Positions 24,049 to 36,100 of a stretch of DNA of 64,000 bases are shown one piece after another. The notes beneath the pieces are model-generated. The model ran no database searches. It had not been told where the DNA came from and was given only the letters and a program-made list of their open reading frames with translations. Origin of the DNA: Gamsiella multidivaricata (lineage: Eukaryota; Mortierellomycota; Mortierellomycetes; Mortierellales; Mortierellaceae); contig NW_026251753.1 in NCBI RefSeq assembly GCF_025024155.1, forward strand, positions 124,001-188,000. Reading direction: 5' to 3'. Numbering within the stretch: the first letter of the stretch is position 1; each line of letters begins with the position of its first letter. The position numbers and the translations under genes are program-made.

Positions 24049-27000
24049 ATGAGCCCCACGCCACCCGTCCTTGCACAGCAACACCAACACCGCCACCACC
24101 ACCAGCCTCGTCACCAACATCACCATCACCACTGCCATCCCCACTCACCCCCCCATACCAACACCATCGGCAGTGCACCGTTTGTAGGCCACCACCCCGT
24201 ATCCTCTGCCTCTGCCTCTGAGTCAACTACAGCCATCGCCAACCGCAGCTACTTCGACAGAAACAGCTCCAGAGTCCCTCCCGCAGCTTTCCTCACCTCA
24301 GCTGAAGAAGAAACCTCCTCGACGGCCTCTCTCCAATCGCCAGCTGCAGCGTCCTCCCCCTCAATATCGTCATCGTCACCTGCCCATTATCTCCATCCTT
24401 TCCATCCTGATCCCGCCCGCCAAACCACACCGACCCAACCTTCGAGCAAAGCACACCATACTCCATCAGCCAAGCTTCCATCCCACCGACCATCCCACCA
24501 ACAACCTCGCATCCCAAGTCGCCTTCAACGGTCCACGCCTCCACTAATTGCACCCGATCATAACTGTCCAGAATACTTCTCGTTTGACCTCAAAACATAT
24601 TCATTCAACCGCAATTCTACTCCCAGTGATCCTTTCCAGGGAACTGCCCCTCAACAACAAACCCAAACTCGCACCTCTGCCTCTCCCGAGATTCGTATCG
24701 CCACAGCCAATTCCCCAGCCATTTCACCCTTTGTACTGCATTCGAGCTCTTCCAGTGCTTCAACACCCTCTCCTGTACGTTCTCAAGGAGTCTCGAACCA
24801 CAGCAGCTGTTCTGCCACTCATAGCCTGTCAGCAATGCCGCCGGTGACACAATTTCGTCAAGGTTCAACTAACATCGGGCCCAGTCCTTCATGGGAACCG
24901 TACCCAAAAGGCGCTGTGGTCAGCCGTAGAGAATCTCTACACAGGTCCCCCCATTCACAAAGCTCCCAGTACTCTCCGTCCTCACTGTCATCATTCAAAT
25001 CGCCACCGACCTCAGCTCCTACGCTTCTTCCATCCATGACACCGGTCTCCCCTGCTCTCGAAGACCTCAATTTGCAGGAGATGAGCGGAAATACCGTCTC
25101 TGAATTGCTCGAGCAGGCTTTGAAGGTCAACGGGGACAAGAACGCCGTCCTGCTGTTGGACATGCGACCTGCGGTGTGTAAAGTTGTATCATCCATCAAA
25201 ACAGCAGTGGGCGTCAGTGTGTCGAATATGTTACTGAGAAGGCCAATGTACTCGCTCGACATGTTGACAGAGCAGTTGACTACCCAACGAGAAATCCAAG
25301 CGTTTTCAAACTGGAGGCAGTTTGCGAATATCGTACTTTTCGATGCTACCGGCACCGTGCCTGCCAAGGGAACCCCCATGTTCTGCATAGCTCAGAAGCT
25401 CCGCAAGGAAGGTTACTCAGCCAGATTGGGTTATATCCGCGGTAAGGACATTCATGTGTAATTCTGTTTGTTTGCAAGAATGATCTGCAAAAATTAGAGT
25501 TAAACAAGGGGAGGATGACGACGATGTTTTTGCCGATTTGATTCTATAATGCAGTCTGCATTGCCCGTCCCTTTGTTTGCTTCATGCGCATTTATTTTCG
25601 AGGGTCCAATGTAACTTACAGATGCATTTTTGACTTTCCCGATAGGTGGATATAATGCGTTTGCTCATGAGCATGCATCTCTTTGCTGTTGCTCCAATGA
25701 TGGCAGGACCCCAGGAAAACCAGAACTAGGGTCCAGGGGCAGTAAAAGATCGAATTCGTCCTCGGAAGCAGTGCCGAAAACCACTTCGCCCTTTCGCAGC
25801 CGTCTGCACCTCGGATCTTTGCCCAAGATGATGATCAAGCCCACTGAAAGCGGATCGACTGTTTGTGAAACGCCCATGATGGAAAATCCGAACGTCAATC
25901 CACTATTTGAGAGCGTCCGCCAAGCAATGGGTTTAAACACGAATATCACGGAGGAGGTTCCTGTTCGATTCCCACCAGATTTCTCGCTGAATAGCATTCG
26001 AGATCGACTTCCTGTCTGGCTTTTGAATGCAATCGATATCCGCAGCGGCAAAAAAGTGCTTGCCGAATACTTTCAGGTATGAGCATCAGGTCTAGCGAAA
26101 GGAATCTTGATATACCATTTCCCTGGACGCAGCGCAATCTTCCTAACTATGATATTCTATCTTTATGCTTTAAATCCGTGAATAATAGAAAGTGGAGATT
26201 GGTGAAAAGAAAAGACTGGCCCTGCTGACGGCACCCCAAGAGATGCGGTCTAACAGGACAACGGATCTCAGCATATGCGCAGGATTGGAGAAGGGCCTAA
26301 AGAACAGATACAATCATGTTTGGCCCTTCGACCACACTCGTGTTCGGATTAAAGAGTGTGAGAACGGAGAGGACGACTATATCAACGCCTCGTTTCTAGA
26401 GCCTCCATTTGGCCAAAAAAGATACATTGGCGCCCAGGCACCATTGCCGTCAACATTTCAAGACTTTTGGAAAGTCATCTGGGAGCAGGAGTCTTGGGTG
26501 ATTGTCATGCTCACGCGCGAGTTCGAGGCTGGAAGGGTAAAGTGCCATAAGTATTGGCCCACATCCGAGCAGCCAGTCATGGAGCTTGGCCCTCTGAGAG
26601 TTACATTCCTCAGCGAATACCGTGTCGAACCCGACAACGACTCTATTCTCGTTCGACACATGCAATTGCGCCATTTACATCGCTCTGAGGACTCGGTGCG
26701 GGTTATTACTCAAATCCAATACACTGGCTGGCCAGACTTTGGTGTCCCGGACACGCCCATGGACGTCCTCAAAGTGATCCAGCTCGCGAATGACCACGGT
26801 GTCCCAGCATCGGCAGGCCCAATGATGGTTCACTGCTCTGCAGGATGCGGCAGAACAGGCGCCTTTTGTGTCATTGATTCTGTCCTGGCGGATCTCAAGA
26901 CCCATCCCGAGACCGTTATGGGTGAGACTGATGTTATTTTTGCCTCAGTGAACAGACTGAGGGAACAGCGGCTTTCTATGGTCCAGTGTCTACGTCAGTT

Positions 27001-27211
27001 CGTGTTCTGTTACGAGGCCATCCTTTGGCGCCTGGCGGTCCCATTGACAAGGAACAATAATCGACTGCAGTTGAGTCTGCCCAGGAAGGGCCTTGTTCCA
27101 CAGACGCCCTCTTTGTCGTTCCCTAGAAGAATCTCAATCACACAGCCGGCACTCTCGAGAGGAATCGCCCCTGCAACAACAACAAACAAAGAGTTTTCGT
27201 TCTTTGCTTGA
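24049..27211 (+). CDS. Rhodanese-PTP tyrosine phosphatase (fungal MAPK phosphatase type)
   Basis: Three exons (24049-25441, 25646-26076, 26189-27211) give 948 aa. The first ~330 residues are His/Pro/Ser-rich and probably disordered. A rhodanese-like domain follows (LLLDMRP to RLGYIRGGYNAF, about residues 345-480); the second exon starts inside its conserved end, which confirms that junction. The PTP domain fills the last exon, with NRYNHVWPFDHTRV, YINASF, the WPD loop in GWPDFGVP and the signature HCSAGCGRTG with nucleophile about Cys824. This architecture matches fission yeast Pyp1/Pyp2 and budding yeast Ptp2/Ptp3, which dephosphorylate stress MAP kinases in cytosol and nucleus. The rhodanese loop has DATG where active rhodaneses carry Cys, so it is probably a non-catalytic MAPK-docking module. 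The role is inferred from architecture. Confidence 0.93.
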
Positions 27212-28229
27212 CCAGTCTTATCATGTATAGCCCTCCAACGATAGTCAGATTGAATCTGAAAAAGAAAGAAAAAAATAAAAAGAAAAAGAAAACGCATTCC
27301 AGTGCTAATGCTACCTCCATATCAATGGAGCAGGGTATTACAATGTTTTTCTACAGTTTGCTGTGAGAGGGATCTTCATCCGCTACAATGTTTAGCCATC
27401 CCTTCATCGTCACCATCCTTCGATTTCGCTCCAGATTTAACTTTTTGCACAGCGAGCACGCCATGGCTTTTACAGACACCGGTTTGGCTTGTACCAACCT
27501 CGAGTGTTACTCCCCACAGTCATTTTTTCATTGTCATCCACATCCTATCTCGCTTTCATCGCCCTCAATATCCTCATCATCCAGACCCCGGCTTTCTGTA
27601 AAACGGAACACGGCGTTGTCTTCACAGGCATCAATCTTACCTGGCTCCGATCTCAGGCGTTTCCTCTTAAAGCGCATTTTTCCAGGATCGTCAGTGCCTG
27701 CCATCAACTTTATATGACACTCTAACGCAACCAAGGTAAGGTCATGCCCGCATGCTACGGACGGAAAGCAAAAAGACAGGGCACTCATAGCCTCTGCTTT
27801 TCCCGTTGCAGACCGCGCACCGTCGCAAGAAGAGGGTGCGACATGGAGAGGGAGCTGATCAATAAGATGCGAACAGGCAGGCTGAAAGTTGTAATACGAG
27901 GCTTTGGTTGCTGTGGATGATGTCTTTGATAAATATGATATATAGATTGTCAAAGCCCTGTCCTTGCCTGGAACCCACGCTACTTTGCTGAGTAGATTAC
28001 ATCAGACCTTCGATGAATCCTCAATGAATTGAACACCAAAGGCCAAACAGTAAATATTAGAGTCGTTTCAGGAAACTATTTATGGACCGGCTCAGGGCTT
28101 TTGAGACATGGAAGTGATTCGCCTTTAGATGAAAGAGCTTTTGATATCAAAAATGAAATGTGGAAAATTAAAGCTACGAAGGCTAAGAGGCCTCAACCAC
28201 CTGTTCCGTCCAGACTCCAAACTGGGCTG

Positions 28230-28325
28230 GCTCGCACGGGGAGCGAACCTTCATTTCTAGGCCACTTTTATCTTACTCATGAAACTATTAAGCTATCTGA
28301 GTTATCACACCCCTGGTCGGGGTTA
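28230..28325 (-). other. tRNA-like Pol III promoter remnant (possible SINE fragment)
   Basis: Read on the - strand there is an A-box-like TAACTCAGATAG and, about 60 bases on, a B-box-like GGTTCGCTCCC followed by GTGCGAGCC. The flanks do not form an acceptor stem, so this is not a working tRNA. It may be a decayed tRNA-derived retroposon. Confidence 0.3.
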
Positions 28326-28624
28326 TAAAAACCTCTACCGGGCGTATAATAACACGCCCACCTTGACACGCACTGAGAGATCTCGTAAAACATCTCAGAG
28401 CGACGGATTCGGGCAAGAAGAAGTGCTCACTGTCAAAAAGACACAGCTCATTGCATACGAATTCATTATCTGCTACGACCTTACTGCCCACAATATCAAG
28501 GACATCGACACGTTGTTTTCATCTAACTACTAGACTTACTACGATATCAGTTTCATCCTGACATAGCTACCATATTTTCCATCTCCACCATTCTGTTCTC
28601 AACCCAATAGAGGAAGTATAGAGT

Positions 28625-29218
28625 GTGCCAGAGCGCTATGCGGGGAACAAAAATGATGGATTTCGACAGGTGTTGAAGAAGCTTGGGGTGGACTTGAATA
28701 GACTTGCAATATCATGCCCTGCTTTGACGAGCGTCCGGTTTCTACACAACCCCACCACCACCACCAACTCTTGGAGTTCGTCGATATCTATGGTTCCAGA
28801 AAACGGAGATGACGAAGATATGAAGGCAGGTAATGGTGGTGCGAATAAAAAAAAAAGTCGGTTTTGTGTAACAGTTTGCACACGAAGAATCGGCGCCGAA
28901 GAGGCGCAGCCGCAATGTTCGCGTCTCTCCTTTTTTTTTTTTTTTTTTTTTTGCTCGTCCTGCGTACATCCTATTTTGTCCAAACATGACAATCCTCGTC
29001 ATGTCATCGGATTCTTCAATCCTATCGACTCATTCCATAGAGAGGGAGTGAACAAATACCTGGTCCTCAGCGTTTTCGCCCCCTGTATTCAAGATATCGG
29101 TCCAGTGGTTTTCACATCAGTCCCTTCGTTTTGTGAGCGACGCTCCTCAATAACCACATTTCAGCCAAGAGGAAAGATCACGATCCTGCGATTGAAGGAG
29201 ACCCTTTCCCCTCCTTGA
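28625..29218 (+). pseudogene. Possible gene relic with a poly-T insertion
   Basis: An open frame of 197 codons begins with GTG, not ATG. Its start (LGVDLNRLAISCPALTSVRFL) faintly recalls leucine-rich-repeat segments of fungal F-box proteins. A run of about 21 T interrupts it and encodes poly-Phe. The second part (from HVIGFFNPIDSFHREG) has no family I recognise. No splice model restores a convincing protein. I regard it as a decayed fragment or chance ORF. Confidence 0.2.
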
Positions 29219-30570
29219 CTGCGCTGGTTCAACCATGACTTTTGTAAAAAGCTGCAGAGGGCTTAAACGAGCACATGGCAGTGATGGTCTCAACTTTAGT
29301 TGTTCAAGCTCTACAATATACACTCATTTCAGTTTCCTGGTCATTCCCGATCCTGTTTATTGAACAAAAAAATAATGTCGGGTTTATGAAGCAGATAGTT
29401 ACAAAGGTCGTGCATTTCGTCATGAGCGAAAAAAAAGCACTTTTCAAAAGGAGCCTCCAGCGAGAGTCCTATCAGCGAAAAGAAACCAGCTGGGAAGGGA
29501 GGTTTTTTTTTTTTTTTTTGGCAGGTTTGAAGGTTCTCAAGGAGCATCACAGTTTTAGGTGGCTGAAGAATATCAATGAAAGAGGATGTGGGCTATACCT
29601 CCACACCTCCACAGCCATGGTGTATATCTATTAGATAAATTGCTAATATATAACACGACCTATTATGATAGGAATACGGCACTGACTCTGGTGAATATAC
29701 GACAAGGGATTTAGAAATCGCCAGGAACGCCATTAACACACCAGTCGCAGATAGTGCGCCGAATTCTGTGCTAATCCATGCACAAGGAGGAGGACATTCG
29801 CACATGTACCAGCCACGTCGCTCAAAGCCAGCCGAGCAGACGTACAGAATCAGTATGATAGAGGGGGATCGTCAGTATTGAAGAGGACCAGCAGCCGATT
29901 GTGTCGTATGTAATCATGGAGCTTTCAGCTCTGACTCAAAAATATACTGTTCGCGGTAAGTTGAGTTGGGTGCTATCGAGTGCAGCTTCCTGACATACAT
30001 TTGAAGCACCTGGTGCTGAAGGTACTCACTTTTGGTTTCATTTCCATTTCCTTTAGATAGCCAGCGGGGAGCTCTACCATAGATCCTTAGATTTGAATGC
30101 TAATACAGGTCCCAGGCATTTCGATAATAGTCAAGTGGTTTACCAAAAGGGCCTCGGTTTTGGTGTACATGTAGACCAAGTGTTACAGGTCGCGACAATG
30201 CCTCGGGTCTCGCCGAAGGTGCTAACCAACCCTAGAGATGATTCAGTAGCAGCAGCAGCAGCCGATCTAGTACAGTCTTTTCGAAGGACCATTTGCATTT
30301 CTTGTAAAAAGCGAAGAGATCGAGGCCAAAGGCACGGAGGTGGACGAACTCAGAAGGCCAAGAGCCGGTCAGCAACGTGACACATCAGCTGTCGCATGCG
30401 GTCTGGGTAGCAGACAGTGGCATACGTAGACGGCCGCCTAGTGGACCATCTCCAGGGAAAAGTAGTGTTGACCGAGATGAGAGAGGAAGGAGGATAAAGT
30501 TCATATTGGCCCGTGATCTTGACTAGAAGACAAGACCTGTATTGGTGACACAAAAAAAGCGCACGACTCC

Positions 30571-30646
30571 TCCTGCGTGGGGCGTTCCTGCATTAGGATG
30601 GTCCCGCGTGGAATGTTCCTGCGTGGAATGATCCCGCGGTGGGAAG
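30571..30646. repeat. Five-copy degenerate 15-16 bp tandem repeat
   Basis: Five head-to-tail units near the consensus TCCYGCGTGGAATGT start at 30571, 30586, 30602, 30617 and 30632. Units 3 and 4 are most alike (TCCCGCGTGGAATGT and TCCTGCGTGGAATGA). No gene lies nearby. Confidence 0.7.
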
Positions 30647-33118
30647 GGGGGAAAAAAGAACGACCGACTAACTCGACATTACGCAGCTGAGTAAGTATAC
30701 AGAAGGGATGAGCTAATCGGCGTATACTACGTTCTAAGACGCAACTCAATAAAGTACCGAAGAAAAAAAAAGGCGTGCAATACTTTATGCAGTACGAGTG
30801 TGGGCCAACATATAGTCTACCTCCATTGTCTATGCATTGAATGCGATAAACGAGGCAAAACGGCTTCATCATCCCACCTACTTACGAGTTTCAAAAGAGG
30901 TCCAGTTTCCGATGGCGCAAACGATAACGGCGTCCCTGCTGAATGAGGCCACGCACAGCAGAAGAATTGGACGATGTGAATGAGAAAGAGATATGGGCTC
31001 ACATACACCACGACTAGTTATATATCTGAAAGAAAGCTGATATGCCGAGACAGAGGCATGATGCAACAGGCGGTGGGAGGAGCGCAAACTTCGCGACAAA
31101 GACCATCTTCGCTATGCCGGAGAAATAGTACCACGCAAAGTCCTGTTGCTCTCGGTAGCTTTGTCAGTGAAGTTCACGAGCCACGCAGCGAAGGGCCGTG
31201 AGGATCCAGCGCTTCATGGGGAGAGCAGTAAGTTATCGCGCTACCTATTTTTTTATGCTTGTTCAAACATCACGCGTTGCAGAAACGAAAGCTAGTGCGA
31301 TGGTTATTTTATGCGTTAATACCTGCCCTTCAGACGACTTCTACAGAAGGCAGATGGCGTGGTCAATGCAGGAGGCGCCATATAATCAAAGCCAACGACG
31401 TCGAGAAAGGCAGGGACCCAAGGTCACCCCAATCCTATTGATTAGAACCGCAAAGACAGGAGCCGGGAACCGTATCGGAGGTCATAGTCGACGAGGAGGC
31501 CTCAAATTGGATGAGGATGTCATCGACAAGTACATGACACTTAAAGCGCGCGACTTTGCTTTAATAGAGTTCATCAACCAAAGTCGCGGCACATCACCAA
31601 CGGTGCCGTGAGGTTTGTAAATGTTCGCGGCGCGCTGGAACGCATGGACCTGAGGTGTATATCTTTCTAGGTGGGCTACTACACCAAACTCCGAGAATCC
31701 CAAGCCGCCTTGGCTATCGCCATTTATCGCGCGCACGTTTTACTCGACCACAAAATGCGGCCGCCATTTGCGCGTACAGCGTTGGAGTCGAGTATGAGGG
31801 TCCCTGATGTCGGCGAGGGATGTATAGGTTGTAGTTGATAGAATTAAATACTAGTATTCAGAAAAGAAGAAAGCGCGTGTTGAAGAGCGAGGGGACACCA
31901 AGGTTCTGAAAGGGCGCGTCTCCCTCCAAAAAAGATCCGCGTACGATTGTTATCTATCTATCAGGATTTTAGAAAGCCAAGTCCTGACCCTGTTTGCCTT
32001 GTCTTTGGCCATCCCACCCCTTTAGAGGGACGGAATCTTCATTCACAACTGTCCCGATCTGTCGTGCCCTCTGTCTCCTGCGGCCAATACGATTACTGCC
32101 GCCGCCGCCGCCGCTACTGCCTCTATTTCCTCCGTTCATTCTTGTCGGCGCTCCTTTATCTCGCACCCTTCGTTCTCCCCGACACCGTCATCTTCTCCAT
32201 CTACAGAGCTTCATCTTTCGGACCCATTTACTCCTAATCCTTCGATATTTCGACCCCAGCTCGGCTCACACAGCACTAGCAGAGGTGCCTGAGGCGATAT
32301 AAGACAAGTACAAGTACATGGTTCTCTTCTCTTATAACATGTGGCGCTATGCCCTTACATACTTTGTCTGTTTACTTGCATGTGCACTGTACTTAGGATG
32401 CCTGATTACCGCCGCACAGGCATCGTCAACTAGCACCCTGCGCTCTTGCCCCTTGTCTTCCCAGTAAAGGATTCTGCGACTAGCACGGTCTAAATCTGCA
32501 TACAAACTGTATTGTCCAAAGGCACTTGCAACTCACCCCTTCTTTTTCTTTCTCTCTCGCATCTCCCATTCGGTTACTTATTGTTTAGAGGCAAGTTTAA
32601 ATCACCTCACCTCTCCCATCCGCGGGTACTTGAAAGTTCGATAGCCTGCTTCCTTCTCCCCCTAAAGGACTTGGAGCTCCAGGACCCGTAGACCTTTGTC
32701 GAGGAAGAGCGCACGTATTACAATTAACAACGTTCGCCACGGAGTGACACGCTCACACCTTACCTCTCTTCTACAGTCAACACCCTTCCTTGTCCTGCTC
32801 TGCCCTACTACTCCCTCTTGTTTATTTGCCAATCCCTTGTGCCACATAAGTTTGCCTCTCAACTCTCCTCATCTTCACTCACCTGTTGCCAACCTTTTTT
32901 AACACCTCAACAGCAGAGGACAACAGTAGTAGCAGATACACGGACCAGGAAACCGCAAGGGACACTATTCATCACTCAACGCTGACATTGACCAGCACCA
33001 TCACTCCGCACCCAAGCAACCAGCCAGAAAACGAGTGTACCATTCGACCTCCCTGCAATACCGAACTTTATTTTCTTGATAAGAACTTCATTTTTCAACA
33101 GAGTAGCAAAGCTGCGAC

Positions 33119-36100
33119 ATGGATCCTTGTGCAGAGCAGGCAGTGAGTGCGGAGACGCTACAGGATAGACAGGTCTCGCCATACCCATCCACCCTTGCGA
33201 TGGATAAGGCAACCTTGGAATCCACGTCGGTTTCCACTGAGGTAAGATTCGCCGTATCCTCTCCTCCCATTGGCTTACCGAAGTTAAACGCGACACGACA
33301 AGCACGCGTGCAACACGCTCTCGGGACCTGTGTTCTACAGGGCGAGCACAACCACAGCCAGAACTACATCGATCCGAAAATGCGGCCCAAGGGATTCAGC
33401 AATAGTCCGTGATGTCCATGCCTGGTTCCACAAACTGACAATTGTCCTTTGCACATCTCCCCCGCCACCCCCACCACTAGGCCAACTCCCGACTGTCGTT
33501 AGATGTGAATGCGTCATTGCAGGGCGTAAGTGCCAGGCTCCCTTCTTCCCTCAGTACTTCTTTTCGGCACAAGTTGAGTGATTTTTGTGTCTTTGAGCGT
33601 GTGTGGCAGACGTCCGTTGTGGGTTCTACAGGAATGACCAAGCGGGATCTCAGGAGAGTGGATGCATGGGGATGACATGGACATGTACGGCATTCCAATC
33701 GTGTTACTGGAACTCATTCCCATCTCATCTCACCCGCCCTGCCCTTAGCCCTGACTCGCCACAAGAACTGTATCTCTATTATCCCTTATTCTATTGCTCT
33801 TTGTTGACCCCTGATTTTTTTTTTTTTTTGGCATCTCCCGCTTCTGCGCCTGCTTTTCTCGACTCTATTCTCACCTCTGACCCTGCTCCTTGTTCCTGAC
33901 CAATTGCGCTATTGCTCTGGCGTGTTAACGATGACTATTAGAGATCAGGAACTGCCATCGCAAGCGATTCCCAGAGCTTCAAAAAGTCTATCCGCCCCAA
34001 CGACGACGAGGATTCGCCCTTATCACCCCCAATGGCATGGTCTAGGGAGGGCACTAACGAGGAACTGTCAAGGTACCAAGAGCTGCAGATGCGACAACAG
34101 AACGAGGGACAGCATCGTCCTCAGACGCAGGTCTTCGCCAACCTGTTGGCAGACTCCACGCCTTCAACCAGTGCTGGATCAGAGGCCGGTTTAGTGGGAG
34201 CGCTGAATTCAATGGACTCAAACCCGACGCGTACGCATTTACCGACCTTCCAGGATCCACAAATGGAATCATTGTCGAGCACCAGCGCTCCAGAGAAACA
34301 GCGGCGCTCGTCACGGAAATCATCTTCTCCGGAACAGCCATCGAACTCCCAAACCGATGTGTCTGACAGAAGGAGGGAAAAGACAAGGTCCTCCTCCCGA
34401 CCTTCATCAAAGACCAGCCGTCCCAAGGGCACAGCAAGGACGCCGAACGAGGGGCAATATAACTCAGAGGACTTGTCAACGTCGCCTGCTTCCGCCGTCA
34501 AGTCCGACCACACAGCTTCTTCTCTTACCAGCCCACACTGCCGCTACAGGAGCTCTGGGTCATCAGGAAAGAAAACGCGATGCACCTGTTCTTCGTGTCA
34601 GCAAGAGAGACTCAACACAACTTCTCCACAGCGCTCGTATCGATATGGACAATATCTCGGAGGGAGCGAGCCGATGCCCATCTATGCGGGGCCTCTGGGA
34701 CTAGGGGACGACATACCTTCGCCAACACCTTCGCCTCCAGCCCCCGGAAGGATGAGTATCCATATGGCAATGGGCGGGTGTTCACCTATAGGGTCACCTA
34801 CGGGTTCACCGCTTCTGGCAATGCATCATTCCACGTTCCTGTCAGTCACCACGGGGCCAAGAAGCAGACCTGTACGCGGGAATTTACAGGAGAGCCCCAT
34901 TGGATCGACCTCATTACTCATTGAGGACGAAGGCGCGGTTTCCAGCCCGCCAACTAGCAGCCATCCCATCATAACAGGATTTCAAAGCCAGGTGCGCGAC
35001 CTCAAGCCCAGGAGTAACAAAAAGAGTCCATCCCGGGCGATAACCCAGACTGAGCTCGGGGCGACATCCATATCGCCCTCTCCATCCTCCCCATCCTCGC
35101 CCTCGTCCTCTCCCTATGCCCCATCCTCTAGAGGATCGACTTTCCAAACGGAGACAGAGAGAGATACGTCACCTTCGCTGTCCCCATTCTTTTCGAGTAA
35201 GCGCTCCTTCAGCCTGCCCAAACAGGGATCGTTGTCGTCTGCTATGTCGACGTTCTCAACTTCACCTCCGATGCGTGCAGATACTTTGCATACCCATAAT
35301 ATTCTACAACAAAGTACCTCAGTGACCGACAGCGGCAGTTCAGCCTACGGGCCCAAGCAGTCCTCGACATCTGGGTCGACCGTCTCAAACACGGATTACC
35401 CCCGCCTCGCGCCCCCTGTGGTACTCGTTCAGTCCCCAACAACAGAGTCACTCGTGGGGCTATCTGAGGCAGCATCCAGAATAATACAGCAGGACCAGGC
35501 GGGAGACCACAGTCCGCTGTTATACTCTTCAGTCCTTGTATCATCCACGACGACAACGGCGACATCCTCATCCGCCACTCCTTCGCCAGCTTCGCCAGCT
35601 TCGCCCAACCTTTCCCAACCTGCAAGGTCGCCATCCCTACAACCATTATCGCCCGGAACGCAACATGGAGCGGCTGCGACGCCTCCCCTGAGTCCTTCTC
35701 GTAAAAAGGAAGGACATCAGCAGTCTACCCATTCGGGGTTTGAGAAGAAAGGTGAGGACCTTGGTGTAAGTCAACACTGCTGTACAATCTCAGGTGTAAA
35801 TACTAACCCTGGCCATATTCGTTATTGGTAATGACACCTAGAATTTGAGTCATGGTCCCTCAACGAGCAGATTCAGGATCGCGTCGTTAGGACGACTCCT
35901 ACTCTTCACTACAAATCTGCCCTCCTGTCTGGTGGCACCAAGGACAAGATCCGTCATAGTCAGTCGAGCCAGATCCAGCAACCAAAGGTATATTCCCATC
36001 ATAAGCCCTCGAGTACGTTGGCGGAGCAGCACCGGCAGCAGCCATCCCGCGAGCAACAAAATCGGTCATCAGCATCAAGGACGAGCCAGACAAAGGGAGC

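Larger units (their letters stand above)
27212..33118. other. 5.9 kb gene-poor region
   Basis: No complete gene is supported on either strand. It contains short ORFs without family likeness, long T runs (e.g. 28930-28952 and 29502-29519), a possible gene relic near 28625-29218, a tRNA-like promoter near 28230-28325 on the - strand and a short tandem repeat at 30571-30646. The last ~1 kb is C/T-rich and is probably the promoter and leader of the PP2A subunit gene. Confidence 0.5.

Noticed and set aside
30093..30380. 95-aa frame in the gene-poor region
   Set aside because: No conserved motif, compositionally odd, and no splice partners.
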